Assembly (NCBI GenBank): GCA_900893395.1
Contig: CAAHFI011990219.1
Coordinates: forward strand, 1 to 41,645
From: Euglena gracilis
Lineage: Eukaryota > Euglenozoa > Euglenophyceae > Euglenales > Euglenaceae
Reading direction: 5' to 3'
Length of the DNA: 41,645 nt
Shown: in pieces, positions 1-14,200 of the stretch
Layout: the number at the start of each line of letters is the position of its first letter
How positions within the stretch are numbered: the first letter of the stretch is position 1
Made by a program: the position numbers and the translations under genes
Notes under the pieces: model-generated
Seen by the model: the letters and a program-made list of their open reading frames with translations, nothing else
Database searches by the model: none
Told to the model about the DNA's origin: nothing

Positions 1-1667
1 ATCGGTTTCCAGTTTTAGGGCCAAATCACGGTTTCCCATAGGCCCGGTATGGGGACCAGGCTGTACTGACATTTGGGGCCGTCTTCCACCCCTCCAAAAC
101 TGTCGATATCTGGCTAGTTTTTTATATCCGCATGTTTTTCACACCCGTAGGCACTAATCCGGCCGGCACATCGGAATAGCCATACCGGGGATCGCAATGG
201 GAACCCCAATCGGTTTCCAGTTTTAGGGCCAAATCACGGTTTCCCATGGCCCAGGTATGGGGACCAGGCTGTACTGACATTTGGGGCCGTCTTCCACCCC
301 TCCAAAACTGTCGATATCTGGCTAGTTTTTTTATATCCGCATGTTTTCACACCCGTAGGCACTAATCCGGCCGGCACATCGGAATACTATACCGGGGATC
401 GCAATGGGAACCCCCAATCGGTTTCCAGTTTTAGGGCCAAATCACGGTTTCCCATAGGCCCAGGTATGGGGACCAGGCTGTACTGACATTTGGGGCCGTC
501 TTCCACCCCTCCAAAACTGTCGATATCTGGCTAGTTTTTTATATCCGCATGTTTTTCACACCCGTAGGCACTAATCCGGCCGGCACATCGGAATAGCTAT
601 ACCGGGGATCGCAATGGGAACACCCCAATCGGTTTCCAGTTTTAGGGCCAAATCACGGTTTCCCATAGGCCCAGGTATGGGGACCAGGCTGTACTGACAT
701 TTGGGGCCGTCTTCCACCCCTCCAAAACTGTCGATATCTGGCTAGTTTTTTATATCCGCATGTTTTTCACACCCGTAGGCACTAATCCGGCCGGCACATC
801 GGAATACATACCGGGGATCGCAATGGGAACCCCCAATCGGTTTCCAGTTTTAGGGCCAAATCACGGTTTCCCATAGGCCCAGGTATGGGGACCAGGCTGT
901 ACTGACATTTGGGGCCGTCTTCCACCCCTCCAAAACTGTCGATATCTGGCTAGTTTTTTATATCCGCATGTTTTTCACACCCGTAGGCACTAATCCGGCC
1001 GGCACATCGGAATACCATACCGGGGATCGCAATGGGAACCCCCAATCGGTTTCCAGTTTTAGGGCCAAATCACGGTTTCCCATAGGCCCAGGTATGGGGA
1101 CCAGGCTGTACTGACATTTGGGGCCGTCTTCCACCCCTCCAAAACTGTCGATATCTGGCTAGTTTTTTTATCCGCATGTTTTTCACACCCGTAGGCACTA
1201 ATCCGGCCGGCACATCGGAATACATACCGGGGATCGCAATGGGAACCCCAATCGGTTTCCAGTTTTAGGGCCAAATCACGGTTTCCCATAGGCCCAGGTA
1301 TGGGGACCAGGCTGTACTGACATTTGGGGCCGTCTTCCACCCCTCCAAAACTGTCGATATCTGGCTAGTTTTTTATATCCGCATGTTTTTCACACCCGTA
1401 GGCACTAATCCGGCCGGCACATCGGAATACATACCGGGGATCGCAATGGGAACCCCCAATCGGTTTCCAGTTTTAGGGCCAAATCACGGTTTCCCATAGG
1501 CCCAGGTATGGGGACCAGGCTGTACTGACATTTGGGGCCGTCTTCCACCCCTCCAAAACTGTCGATATCTGGCTAGTTTTTTATATCCGCATGTTTTTCA
1601 CACCCGTAGGCACTAATCCGGCCGGCACATCGGAATACCCATACCGGGGATCGCAATGGGAACCCCA
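1..1667. repeat. Satellite type A, irregular left-edge block (8 units)
   Basis: Unit starts are 1, 209, 417, 628, 836, 1045, 1251 and 1459, with lengths from 206 to 211 bp. Nearly every unit carries a private change. Unit 1 lacks an A in its ggcccggtat segment. Unit 2 has catggccc instead of cataggccc, seven Ts in the T-tract and only four Ts in catgttttcac. Unit 3 has aacacccc before the junction. Unit 6 is one base short at the T-tract/tatcc step. The segment between ggaata and taccggggat changes from unit to unit. The neighbouring core (1668-14392) is far more uniform. Such scatter is typical of satellite array margins, where homogenisation is weakest, so a true array end may lie just to the left. 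That last point is inference. Confidence 0.85.
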
Positions 1668-2112
1668 ATCGGTTTCCAGTTTTAGGGCCAAATCACGGTT
1701 TCCCATAGGCCCAGGTATGGGGACCAGGCTGTACTGACATTTGGGGCCGTCTTCCACCCCTCCAAAACTGTCGATATCTGGCTAGTTTTTTATATCCGCA
1801 TGTTTTTCACACCCGTAGGCACTAATCCGGCCGGCACATCGGAATACCATACCGGGGATCGCAATGGGAACCCCAATCGGTTTCCAGTTTTAGGGCCAAA
1901 TCACGGTTTCCCATAGGCCCAGGTATGGGGACCAGGCTGTACTGACATTTGGGGCCGTCTTCCACCCCTCCAAAACTGTCGATATCTGGCTAGTTTTTTA
2001 TATCCGCATGTTTTTCACACCCGTAGGCACTAATCCGGCCGGCACATCGGAATACCATACCGGGGATCGCAATGGGAACCCCAATCGGTTTCCAGTTTTA
2101 GGGCCAAATCAC

Positions 2113-2141
2113 GGTTTCCCATAGGCCCAGGTATGGGGACC
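2113..2141. other. Inverted repeat / potential stem-loop 1 (type-A example)
   Basis: The left arm ggtttcccata and right arm tatggggacc form about ten pairs with one bulged T and one T-G wobble, around an 8-base ggcccagg loop. Relative to type B the closing A-T pair is present, but one inner A-T pair is a wobble. This example stands for all units of the type-A core. Confidence 0.65.
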
Positions 2142-2202
2142 AGGCTGTACTGACATTTGGGGCCGTCTTCCACCCCTCCAAAACTGTCGATATCTGGCTA
2201 GT

Positions 2203-2210
2203 TTTTTATA
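2203..2210 (-). promoter_or_regulatory. TATA-like motif on the minus strand in type-A units (example)
   Basis: Read on the minus strand, the type-A T-tract segment is tataaaaa, which matches the TATA-box consensus. It recurs in type-A units from the left end to about 14.3 kb. The G inserted at about 14517 changes it to tatcaaaaaa in every A', hybrid and B unit, removing the match. There is no further evidence for a promoter, and an A/T tract can match by chance. Confidence 0.2.
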
Positions 2211-2265
2211 TCCGCATGTTTTTCACACCCGTAGGCACTAATCCGGCCGGCACATCGGAATACCC
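2209..2265. repeat. 57-bp segment without A/B differences (example in one unit)
   Basis: From atatccgc through catgtttttcacacccgtag, the 8-bp palindrome ccggccgg (containing EagI and NaeI sites) and cacatcggaatacc, no position separates types A and B. The dozen or so type differences all lie elsewhere in the unit. Exceptions are rare: a short T-run in unit 2, edge variants in the last few bases, and one C lost in the final partial unit. It could be a protein-binding segment or chance; no known factor site is claimed. Confidence 0.55.
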
Positions 2266-5200
2266 ATACCGGGGATCGCAATGGGAACCCCCAATCGGTT
2301 TCCAGTTTTAGGGCCAAATCACGGTTTCCCATAGGCCCAGGTATGGGGACCAGGCTGTACTGACATTTGGGGCCGTCTTCCACCCCTCCAAAACTGTCGA
2401 TATCTGGCTAGTTTTTTATATCCGCATGTTTTTCACACCCGTAGGCACTAATCCGGCCGGCACATCGGAATACCATACCGGGGATCGCAATGGGAACCCC
2501 AATCGGTTTCCAGTTTTAGGGCCAAATCACGGTTTCCCATAGGCCCAGGTATGGGGACCAGGCTGTACTGACATTTGGGGCCGTCTTCCACCCCTCCAAA
2601 ACTGTCGATATCTGGCTAGTTTTTTATATCCGCATGTTTTTCACACCCGTAGGCACTAATCCGGCCGGCACATCGGAATACCATACCGGGGATCGCAATG
2701 GGAACCCCAATCGGTTTCCAGTTTTAGGGCCAAATCACGGTTTCCCATAGGCCCAGGTATGGGGACCAGGCTGTACTGACATTTGGGGCCGTCTTCCACC
2801 CCTCCAAAACTGTCGATATCTGGCTAGTTTTTTATATCCGCATGTTTTTCACACCCGTAGGCACTAATCCGGCCGGCACATCGGAATACCATACCGGGGA
2901 TCGCAATGGGAACCCCAATCGGTTTCCAGTTTTAGGGCCAAATCACGGTTTCCCATAGGCCCAGGTATGGGGACCAGGCTGTACTGACATTTGGGGCCGT
3001 CTTCCACCCCTCCAAAACTGTCGATATCTGGCTAGTTTTTTATATCCGCATGTTTTTCACACCCGTAGGCACTAATCCGGCCGGCACATCGGAATACCAT
3101 ACCGGGGATCGCAATGGGAACCCCAATCGGTTTCCAGTTTTAGGGCCAAATCACGGTTTCCCATAGGCCCAGGTATGGGGACCAGGCTGTACTGACATTT
3201 GGGGCCGTCTTCCACCCCTCCAAAACTGTCGATATCTGGCTAGTTTTTTATATCCGCATGTTTTTCACACCCGTAGGCACTAATCCGGCCGGCACATCGG
3301 AATACCATACCGGGGATCGCAATGGGAACCCCAATCGGTTTCCAGTTTTAGGGCCAAATCACGGTTTCCCATAGGCCCAGGTATGGGGACCAGGCTGTAC
3401 TGACATTTGGGGCCGTCTTCCACCCCTCCAAAACTGTCGATATCTGGCTAGTTTTTTATATCCGCATGTTTTTCACACCCGTAGGCACTAATCCGGCCGG
3501 CACATCGGAATACCATACCGGGGATCGCAATGGGAACCCCAATCGGTTTCCAGTTTTAGGGCCAAATCACGGTTTCCCATAGGCCCAGGTATGGGGACCA
3601 GGCTGTACTGACATTTGGGGCCGTCTTCCACCCCTCCAAAACTGTCGATATCTGGCTAGTTTTTTATATCCGCATGTTTTTCACACCCGTAGGCACTAAT
3701 CCGGCCGGCACATCGGAATACCATACCGGGGATCGCAATGGGAACCCCAATCGGTTTCCAGTTTTAGGGCCAAATCACGGTTTCCCATAGGCCCAGGTAT
3801 GGGGACCAGGCTGTACTGACATTTGGGGCCGTCTTCCACCCCTCCAAAACTGTCGATATCTGGCTAGTTTTTTATATCCGCATGTTTTTCACACCCGTAG
3901 GCACTAATCCGGCCGGCACATCGGAATACCATACCGGGGATCGCAATGGGAACCCCAATCGGTTTCCAGTTTTAGGGCCAAATCACGGTTTCCCATAGGC
4001 CCAGGTATGGGGACCAGGCTGTACTGACATTTGGGGCCGTCTTCCACCCCTCCAAAACTGTCGATATCTGGCTAGTTTTTTATATCCGCATGTTTTTCAC
4101 ACCCGTAGGCACTAATCCGGCCGGCACATCGGAATACCATACCGGGGATCGCAATGGGAACCCCAATCGGTTTCCAGTTTTAGGGCCAAATCACGGTTTC
4201 CCATAGGCCCAGGTATGGGGACCAGGCTGTACTGACATTTGGGGCCGTCTTCCACCCCTCCAAAACTGTCGATATCTGGCTAGTTTTTTATATCCGCATG
4301 TTTTTCACACCCGTAGGCACTAATCCGGCCGGCACATCGGAATACCATACCGGGGATCGCAATGGGAACCCCAATCGGTTTCCAGTTTTAGGGCCAAATC
4401 ACGGTTTCCCATAGGCCCAGGTATGGGGACCAGGCTGTACTGACATTTGGGGCCGTCTTCCACCCCTCCAAAACTGTCGATATCTGGCTAGTTTTTTATA
4501 TCCGCATGTTTTTCACACCCGTAGGCACTAATCCGGCCGGCACATCGGAATACCATACCGGGGATCGCAATGGGAACCCCCAATCGGTTTCCAGTTTTAG
4601 GGCCAAATCACGGTTTCCCATAGGCCCAGGTATGGGGACCAGGCTGTACTGACATTTGGGGCCGTCTTCCACCCCTCCAAAACTGTCGATATCTGGCTAG
4701 TTTTTTATATCCGCATGTTTTTCACACCCGTAGGCACTAATCCGGCCGGCACATCGGAATACCATACCGGGGATCGCAATGGGAACCCCAATCGGTTTCC
4801 AGTTTTAGGGCCAAATCACGGTTTCCCATAGGCCCAGGTATGGGGACCAGGCTGTACTGACATTTGGGGCCGTCTTCCACCCCTCCAAAACTGTCGATAT
4901 CTGGCTAGTTTTTTATATCCGCATGTTTTTCACACCCGTAGGCACTAATCCGGCCGGCACATCGGAATACCATACCGGGGATCGCAATGGGAACCCCAAT
5001 CGGTTTCCAGTTTTAGGGCCAAATCACGGTTTCCCATAGGCCCAGGTATGGGGACCAGGCTGTACTGACATTTGGGGCCGTCTTCCACCCCTCCAAAACT
5101 GTCGATATCTGGCTAGTTTTTTATATCCGCATGTTTTTCACACCCGTAGGCACTAATCCGGCCGGCACATCGGAATACCATACCGGGGATCGCAATGGGA

Positions 5201-8200
5201 ACCCCAATCGGTTTCCAGTTTTAGGGCCAAATCACGGTTTCCCATAGGCCCAGGTATGGGGACCAGGCTGTACTGACATTTGGGGCCGTCTTCCACCCCT
5301 CCAAAACTGTCGATATCTGGCTAGTTTTTTATATCCGCATGTTTTTCACACCCGTAGGCACTAATCCGGCCGGCACATCGGAATACCCATACCGGGGATC
5401 GCAATGGGAACCCCCAATCGGTTTCCAGTTTTAGGGCCAAATCACGGTTTCCCATAGGCCCAGGTATGGGGACCAGGCTGTACTGACATTTGGGGCCGTC
5501 TTCCACCCCTCCAAAACTGTCGATATCTGGCTAGTTTTTTATATCCGCATGTTTTTCACACCCGTAGGCACTAATCCGGCCGGCACATCGGAATACCATA
5601 CCGGGGATCGCAATGGGAACCCCCAATCGGTTTCCAGTTTTAGGGCCAAATCACGGTTTCCCATAGGCCCAGGTATGGGGACCAGGCTGTACTGACATTT
5701 GGGGCCGTCTTCCACCCCTCCAAAACTGTCGATATCTGGCTAGTTTTTTATATCCGCATGTTTTTCACACCCGTAGGCACTAATCCGGCCGGCACATCGG
5801 AATACCATACCGGGGATCGCAATGGGAACCCCAATCGGTTTCCAGTTTTAGGGCCAAATCACGGTTTCCCATAGGCCCAGGTATGGGGACCAGGCTGTAC
5901 TGACATTTGGGGCCGTCTTCCACCCCTCCAAAACTGTCGATATCTGGCTAGTTTTTTATATCCGCATGTTTTTCACACCCGTAGGCACTAATCCGGCCGG
6001 CACATCGGAATACCATACCGGGGATCGCAATGGGAACCCCCAATCGGTTTCCAGTTTTAGGGCCAAATCACGGTTTCCCATAGGCCCAGGTATGGGGACC
6101 AGGCTGTACTGACATTTGGGGCCGTCTTCCACCCCTCCAAAACTGTCGATATCTGGCTAGTTTTTTATATCCGCATGTTTTTCACACCCGTAGGCACTAA
6201 TCCGGCCGGCACATCGGAATACCATACCGGGGATCGCAATGGGAACCCCAATCGGTTTCCAGTTTTAGGGCCAAATCACGGTTTCCCATAGGCCCAGGTA
6301 TGGGGACCAGGCTGTACTGACATTTGGGGCCGTCTTCCACCCCTCCAAAACTGTCGATATCTGGCTAGTTTTTTATATCCGCATGTTTTTCACACCCGTA
6401 GGCACTAATCCGGCCGGCACATCGGAATACCATACCGGGGATCGCAATGGGAACCCCCAATCGGTTTCCAGTTTTAGGGCCAAATCACGGTTTCCCATAG
6501 GCCCAGGTATGGGGACCAGGCTGTACTGACATTTGGGGCCGTCTTCCACCCCTCCAAAACTGTCGATATCTGGCTAGTTTTTTATATCCGCATGTTTTTC
6601 ACACCCGTAGGCACTAATCCGGCCGGCACATCGGAATACCATACCGGGGATCGCAATGGGAACCCCCAATCGGTTTCCAGTTTTAGGGCCAAATCACGGT
6701 TTCCCATAGGCCCAGGTATGGGGACCAGGCTGTACTGACATTTGGGGCCGTCTTCCACCCCTCCAAAACTGTCGATATCTGGCTAGTTTTTTATATCCGC
6801 ATGTTTTTCACACCCGTAGGCACTAATCCGGCCGGCACATCGGAATACCATACCGGGGATCGCAATGGGAACCCCCAATCGGTTTCCAGTTTTAGGGCCA
6901 AATCACGGTTTCCCATAGGCCCAGGTATGGGGACCAGGCTGTACTGACATTTGGGGCCGTCTTCCACCCCTCCAAAACTGTCGATATCTGGCTAGTTTTT
7001 TATATCCGCATGTTTTTCACACCCGTAGGCACTAATCCGGCCGGCACATCGGAATACCATACCGGGGATCGCAATGGGAACCCCAATCGGTTTCCAGTTT
7101 TAGGGCCAAATCACGGTTTCCCATAGGCCCAGGTATGGGGACCAGGCTGTACTGACATTTGGGGCCGTCTTCCACCCCTCCAAAACTGTCGATATCTGGC
7201 TAGTTTTTTATATCCGCATGTTTTTCACACCCGTAGGCACTAATCCGGCCGGCACATCGGAATACCATACCGGGGATCGCAATGGGAACCCCAATCGGTT
7301 TCCAGTTTTAGGGCCAAATCACGGTTTCCCATAGGCCCAGGTATGGGGACCAGGCTGTACTGACATTTGGGGCCGTCTTCCACCCCTCCAAAACTGTCGA
7401 TATCTGGCTAGTTTTTTATATCCGCATGTTTTTCACACCCGTAGGCACTAATCCGGCCGGCACATCGGAATACCATACCGGGGATCGCAATGGGAACCCC
7501 AATCGGTTTCCAGTTTTAGGGCCAAATCACGGTTTCCCATAGGCCCAGGTATGGGGACCAGGCTGTACTGACATTTGGGGCCGTCTTCCACCCCTCCAAA
7601 ACTGTCGATATCTGGCTAGTTTTTTATATCCGCATGTTTTTCACACCCGTAGGCACTAATCCGGCCGGCACATCGGAATACCATACCGGGGATCGCAATG
7701 GGAACCCCAATCGGTTTCCAGTTTTAGGGCCAAATCACGGTTTCCCATAGGCCCAGGTATGGGGACCAGGCTGTACTGACATTTGGGGCCGTCTTCCACC
7801 CCTCCAAAACTGTCGATATCTGGCTAGTTTTTTATATCCGCATGTTTTTCACACCCGTAGGCACTAATCCGGCCGGCACATCGGAATACCATACCGGGGA
7901 TCGCAATGGGAACCCCAATCGGTTTCCAGTTTTAGGGCCAAATCACGGTTTCCCATAGGCCCAGGTATGGGGACCAGGCTGTACTGACATTTGGGGCCGT
8001 CTTCCACCCCTCCAAAACTGTCGATATCTGGCTAGTTTTTTATATCCGCATGTTTTTCACACCCGTAGGCACTAATCCGGCCGGCACATCGGAATACCAT
8101 ACCGGGGATCGCAATGGGAACCCCCAATCGGTTTCCAGTTTTAGGGCCAAATCACGGTTTCCCATAGGCCCAGGTATGGGGACCAGGCTGTACTGACATT

Positions 8201-11200
8201 TGGGGCCGTCTTCCACCCCTCCAAAACTGTCGATATCTGGCTAGTTTTTTATATCCGCATGTTTTTCACACCCGTAGGCACTAATCCGGCCGGCACATCG
8301 GAATACCATACCGGGGATCGCAATGGGAACCCCCAATCGGTTTCCAGTTTTAGGGCCAAATCACGGTTTCCCATAGGCCCAGGTATGGGGACCAGGCTGT
8401 ACTGACATTTGGGGCCGTCTTCCACCCCTCCAAAACTGTCGATATCTGGCTAGTTTTTTATATCCGCATGTTTTTCACACCCGTAGGCACTAATCCGGCC
8501 GGCACATCGGAATACCATACCGGGGATCGCAATGGGAACCCCAATCGGTTTCCAGTTTTAGGGCCAAATCACGGTTTCCCATAGGCCCAGGTATGGGGAC
8601 CAGGCTGTACTGACATTTGGGGCCGTCTTCCACCCCTCCAAAACTGTCGATATCTGGCTAGTTTTTTATATCCGCATGTTTTTCACACCCGTAGGCACTA
8701 ATCCGGCCGGCACATCGGAATACCATACCGGGGATCGCAATGGGAACCCCCAATCGGTTTCCAGTTTTAGGGCCAAATCACGGTTTCCCATAGGCCCAGG
8801 TATGGGGACCAGGCTGTACTGACATTTGGGGCCGTCTTCCACCCCTCCAAAACTGTCGATATCTGGCTAGTTTTTTATATCCGCATGTTTTTCACACCCG
8901 TAGGCACTAATCCGGCCGGCACATCGGAATACCATACCGGGGATCGCAATGGGAACCCCAATCGGTTTCCAGTTTTAGGGCCAAATCACGGTTTCCCATA
9001 GGCCCAGGTATGGGGACCAGGCTGTACTGACATTTGGGGCCGTCTTCCACCCCTCCAAAACTGTCGATATCTGGCTAGTTTTTTATATCCGCATGTTTTT
9101 CACACCCGTAGGCACTAATCCGGCCGGCACATCGGAATACCATACCGGGGATCGCAATGGGAACCCCAATCGGTTTCCAGTTTTAGGGCCAAATCACGGT
9201 TTCCCATAGGCCCAGGTATGGGGACCAGGCTGTACTGACATTTGGGGCCGTCTTCCACCCCTCCAAAACTGTCGATATCTGGCTAGTTTTTTATATCCGC
9301 ATGTTTTTCACACCCGTAGGCACTAATCCGGCCGGCACATCGGAATACCATACCGGGGATCGCAATGGGAACCCCCAATCGGTTTCCAGTTTTAGGGCCA
9401 AATCACGGTTTCCCATAGGCCCAGGTATGGGGACCAGGCTGTACTGACATTTGGGGCCGTCTTCCACCCCTCCAAAACTGTCGATATCTGGCTAGTTTTT
9501 TATATCCGCATGTTTTTCACACCCGTAGGCACTAATCCGGCCGGCACATCGGAATACCATACCGGGGATCGCAATGGGAACCCCCAATCGGTTTCCAGTT
9601 TTAGGGCCAAATCACGGTTTCCCATAGGCCCAGGTATGGGGACCAGGCTGTACTGACATTTGGGGCCGTCTTCCACCCCTCCAAAACTGTCGATATCTGG
9701 CTAGTTTTTTATATCCGCATGTTTTTCACACCCGTAGGCACTAATCCGGCCGGCACATCGGAATACCATACCGGGGATCGCAATGGGAACCCCCAATCGG
9801 TTTCCAGTTTTAGGGCCAAATCACGGTTTCCCATAGGCCCAGGTATGGGGACCAGGCTGTACTGACATTTGGGGCCGTCTTCCACCCCTCCAAAACTGTC
9901 GATATCTGGCTAGTTTTTTATATCCGCATGTTTTTCACACCCGTAGGCACTAATCCGGCCGGCACATCGGAATACCATACCGGGGATCGCAATGGGAACC
10001 CCAATCGGTTTCCAGTTTTAGGGCCAAATCACGGTTTCCCATAGGCCCAGGTATGGGGACCAGGCTGTACTGACATTTGGGGCCGTCTTCCACCCCTCCA
10101 AAACTGTCGATATCTGGCTAGTTTTTTATATCCGCATGTTTTTCACACCCGTAGGCACTAATCCGGCCGGCACATCGGAATACCCATACCGGGGATCGCA
10201 ATGGGAACCCCCAATCGGTTTCCAGTTTTAGGGCCAAATCACGGTTTCCCATAGGCCCAGGTATGGGGACCAGGCTGTACTGACATTTGGGGCCGTCTTC
10301 CACCCCTCCAAAACTGTCGATATCTGGCTAGTTTTTTATATCCGCATGTTTTTCACACCCGTAGGCACTAATCCGGCCGGCACATCGGAATACCATACCG
10401 GGGATCGCAATGGGAACCCCAATCGGTTTCCAGTTTTAGGGCCAAATCACGGTTTCCCATAGGCCCAGGTATGGGGACCAGGCTGTACTGACATTTGGGG
10501 CCGTCTTCCACCCCTCCAAAACTGTCGATATCTGGCTAGTTTTTTATATCCGCATGTTTTTCACACCCGTAGGCACTAATCCGGCCGGCACATCGGAATA
10601 CCCATACCGGGGATCGCAATGGGAACCCCAATCGGTTTCCAGTTTTAGGGCCAAATCACGGTTTCCCATAGGCCCAGGTATGGGGACCAGGCTGTACTGA
10701 CATTTGGGGCCGTCTTCCACCCCTCCAAAACTGTCGATATCTGGCTAGTTTTTTATATCCGCATGTTTTTCACACCCGTAGGCACTAATCCGGCCGGCAC
10801 ATCGGAATACCATACCGGGGATCGCAATGGGAACCCCCAATCGGTTTCCAGTTTTAGGGCCAAATCACGGTTTCCCATAGGCCCAGGTATGGGGACCAGG
10901 CTGTACTGACATTTGGGGCCGTCTTCCACCCCTCCAAAACTGTCGATATCTGGCTAGTTTTTTATATCCGCATGTTTTTCACACCCGTAGGCACTAATCC
11001 GGCCGGCACATCGGAATACCATACCGGGGATCGCAATGGGAACCCCCAATCGGTTTCCAGTTTTAGGGCCAAATCACGGTTTCCCATAGGCCCAGGTATG
11101 GGGACCAGGCTGTACTGACATTTGGGGCCGTCTTCCACCCCTCCAAAACTGTCGATATCTGGCTAGTTTTTTATATCCGCATGTTTTTCACACCCGTAGG

Positions 11201-14200
11201 CACTAATCCGGCCGGCACATCGGAATACCATACCGGGGATCGCAATGGGAACCCCCAATCGGTTTCCAGTTTTAGGGCCAAATCACGGTTTCCCATAGGC
11301 CCAGGTATGGGGACCAGGCTGTACTGACATTTGGGGCCGTCTTCCACCCCTCCAAAACTGTCGATATCTGGCTAGTTTTTTATATCCGCATGTTTTTCAC
11401 ACCCGTAGGCACTAATCCGGCCGGCACATCGGAATACCATACCGGGGATCGCAATGGGAACCCCCAATCGGTTTCCAGTTTTAGGGCCAAATCACGGTTT
11501 CCCATAGGCCCAGGTATGGGGACCAGGCTGTACTGACATTTGGGGCCGTCTTCCACCCCTCCAAAACTGTCGATATCTGGCTAGTTTTTTATATCCGCAT
11601 GTTTTTCACACCCGTAGGCACTAATCCGGCCGGCACATCGGAATACCATACCGGGGATCGCAATGGGAACCCCAATCGGTTTCCAGTTTTAGGGCCAAAT
11701 CACGGTTTCCCATAGGCCCAGGTATGGGGACCAGGCTGTACTGACATTTGGGGCCGTCTTCCACCCCTCCAAAACTGTCGATATCTGGCTAGTTTTTTAT
11801 ATCCGCATGTTTTTCACACCCGTAGGCACTAATCCGGCCGGCACATCGGAATACCATACCGGGGATCGCAATGGGAACCCCCAATCGGTTTCCAGTTTTA
11901 GGGCCAAATCACGGTTTCCCATAGGCCCAGGTATGGGGACCAGGCTGTACTGACATTTGGGGCCGTCTTCCACCCCTCCAAAACTGTCGATATCTGGCTA
12001 GTTTTTTATATCCGCATGTTTTTCACACCCGTAGGCACTAATCCGGCCGGCACATCGGAATACCATACCGGGGATCGCAATGGGAACCCCCAATCGGTTT
12101 CCAGTTTTAGGGCCAAATCACGGTTTCCCATAGGCCCAGGTATGGGGACCAGGCTGTACTGACATTTGGGGCCGTCTTCCACCCCTCCAAAACTGTCGAT
12201 ATCTGGCTAGTTTTTTATATCCGCATGTTTTTCACACCCGTAGGCACTAATCCGGCCGGCACATCGGAATACCATACCGGGGATCGCAATGGGAACCCCC
12301 AATCGGTTTCCAGTTTTAGGGCCAAATCACGGTTTCCCATAGGCCCAGGTATGGGGACCAGGCTGTACTGACATTTGGGGCCGTCTTCCACCCCTCCAAA
12401 ACTGTCGATATCTGGCTAGTTTTTTATATCCGCATGTTTTTCACACCCGTAGGCACTAATCCGGCCGGCACATCGGAATACCATACCGGGGATCGCAATG
12501 GGAACCCCCAATCGGTTTCCAGTTTTAGGGCCAAATCACGGTTTCCCATAGGCCCAGGTATGGGGACCAGGCTGTACTGACATTTGGGGCCGTCTTCCAC
12601 CCCTCCAAAACTGTCGATATCTGGCTAGTTTTTTATATCCGCATGTTTTTCACACCCGTAGGCACTAATCCGGCCGGCACATCGGAATACCATACCGGGG
12701 ATCGCAATGGGAACCCCCAATCGGTTTCCAGTTTTAGGGCCAAATCACGGTTTCCCATAGGCCCAGGTATGGGGACCAGGCTGTACTGACATTTGGGGCC
12801 GTCTTCCACCCCTCCAAAACTGTCGATATCTGGCTAGTTTTTTATATCCGCATGTTTTTCACACCCGTAGGCACTAATCCGGCCGGCACATCGGAATACC
12901 ATACCGGGGATCGCAATGGGAACCCCCAATCGGTTTCCAGTTTTAGGGCCAAATCACGGTTTCCCATAGGCCCAGGTATGGGGACCAGGCTGTACTGACA
13001 TTTGGGGCCGTCTTCCACCCCTCCAAAACTGTCGATATCTGGCTAGTTTTTTATATCCGCATGTTTTTCACACCCGTAGGCACTAATCCGGCCGGCACAT
13101 CGGAATACCATACCGGGGATCGCAATGGGAACCCCCAATCGGTTTCCAGTTTTAGGGCCAAATCACGGTTTCCCATAGGCCCAGGTATGGGGACCAGGCT
13201 GTACTGACATTTGGGGCCGTCTTCCACCCCTCCAAAACTGTCGATATCTGGCTAGTTTTTTATATCCGCATGTTTTTCACACCCGTAGGCACTAATCCGG
13301 CCGGCACATCGGAATACCCATACCGGGGATCGCAATGGGAACCCCCAATCGGTTTCCAGTTTTAGGGCCAAATCACGGTTTCCCATAGGCCCAGGTATGG
13401 GGACCAGGCTGTACTGACATTTGGGGCCGTCTTCCACCCCTCCAAAACTGTCGATATCTGGCTAGTTTTTTATATCCGCATGTTTTTCACACCCGTAGGC
13501 ACTAATCCGGCCGGCACATCGGAATACCATACCGGGGATCGCAATGGGAACCCCCAATCGGTTTCCAGTTTTAGGGCCAAATCACGGTTTCCCATAGGCC
13601 CAGGTATGGGGACCAGGCTGTACTGACATTTGGGGCCGTCTTCCACCCCTCCAAAACTGTCGATATCTGGCTAGTTTTTTATATCCGCATGTTTTTCACA
13701 CCCGTAGGCACTAATCCGGCCGGCACATCGGAATACCATACCGGGGATCGCAATGGGAACCCCCAATCGGTTTCCAGTTTTAGGGCCAAATCACGGTTTC
13801 CCATAGGCCCAGGTATGGGGACCAGGCTGTACTGACATTTGGGGCCGTCTTCCACCCCTCCAAAACTGTCGATATCTGGCTAGTTTTTTATATCCGCATG
13901 TTTTTCACACCCGTAGGCACTAATCCGGCCGGCACATCGGAATACCATACCGGGGATCGCAATGGGAACCCCCAATCGGTTTCCAGTTTTAGGGCCAAAT
14001 CACGGTTTCCCATAGGCCCAGGTATGGGGACCAGGCTGTACTGACATTTGGGGCCGTCTTCCACCCCTCCAAAACTGTCGATATCTGGCTAGTTTTTTAT
14101 ATCCGCATGTTTTTCACACCCGTAGGCACTAATCCGGCCGGCACATCGGAATACCATACCGGGGATCGCAATGGGAACCCCCAATCGGTTTCCAGTTTTA

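Noticed and set aside
1059-1340. Minus-strand open frame of 93 codons, and many similar 61- to 91-codon frames on the minus strand
   Set aside because: The same peptide recurs wherever the unit indels allow it and ends at the same satellite stop. There is no codon-level constraint: C-run and G-run changes break the frame in most units.
2084-2135. Internal 26-bp sub-repeat (two cggtttcc copies per unit)
   Set aside because: The 8-bp match recurs 26 bp apart, but the following bases align poorly. I cannot support an origin of the unit from a shorter repeat.
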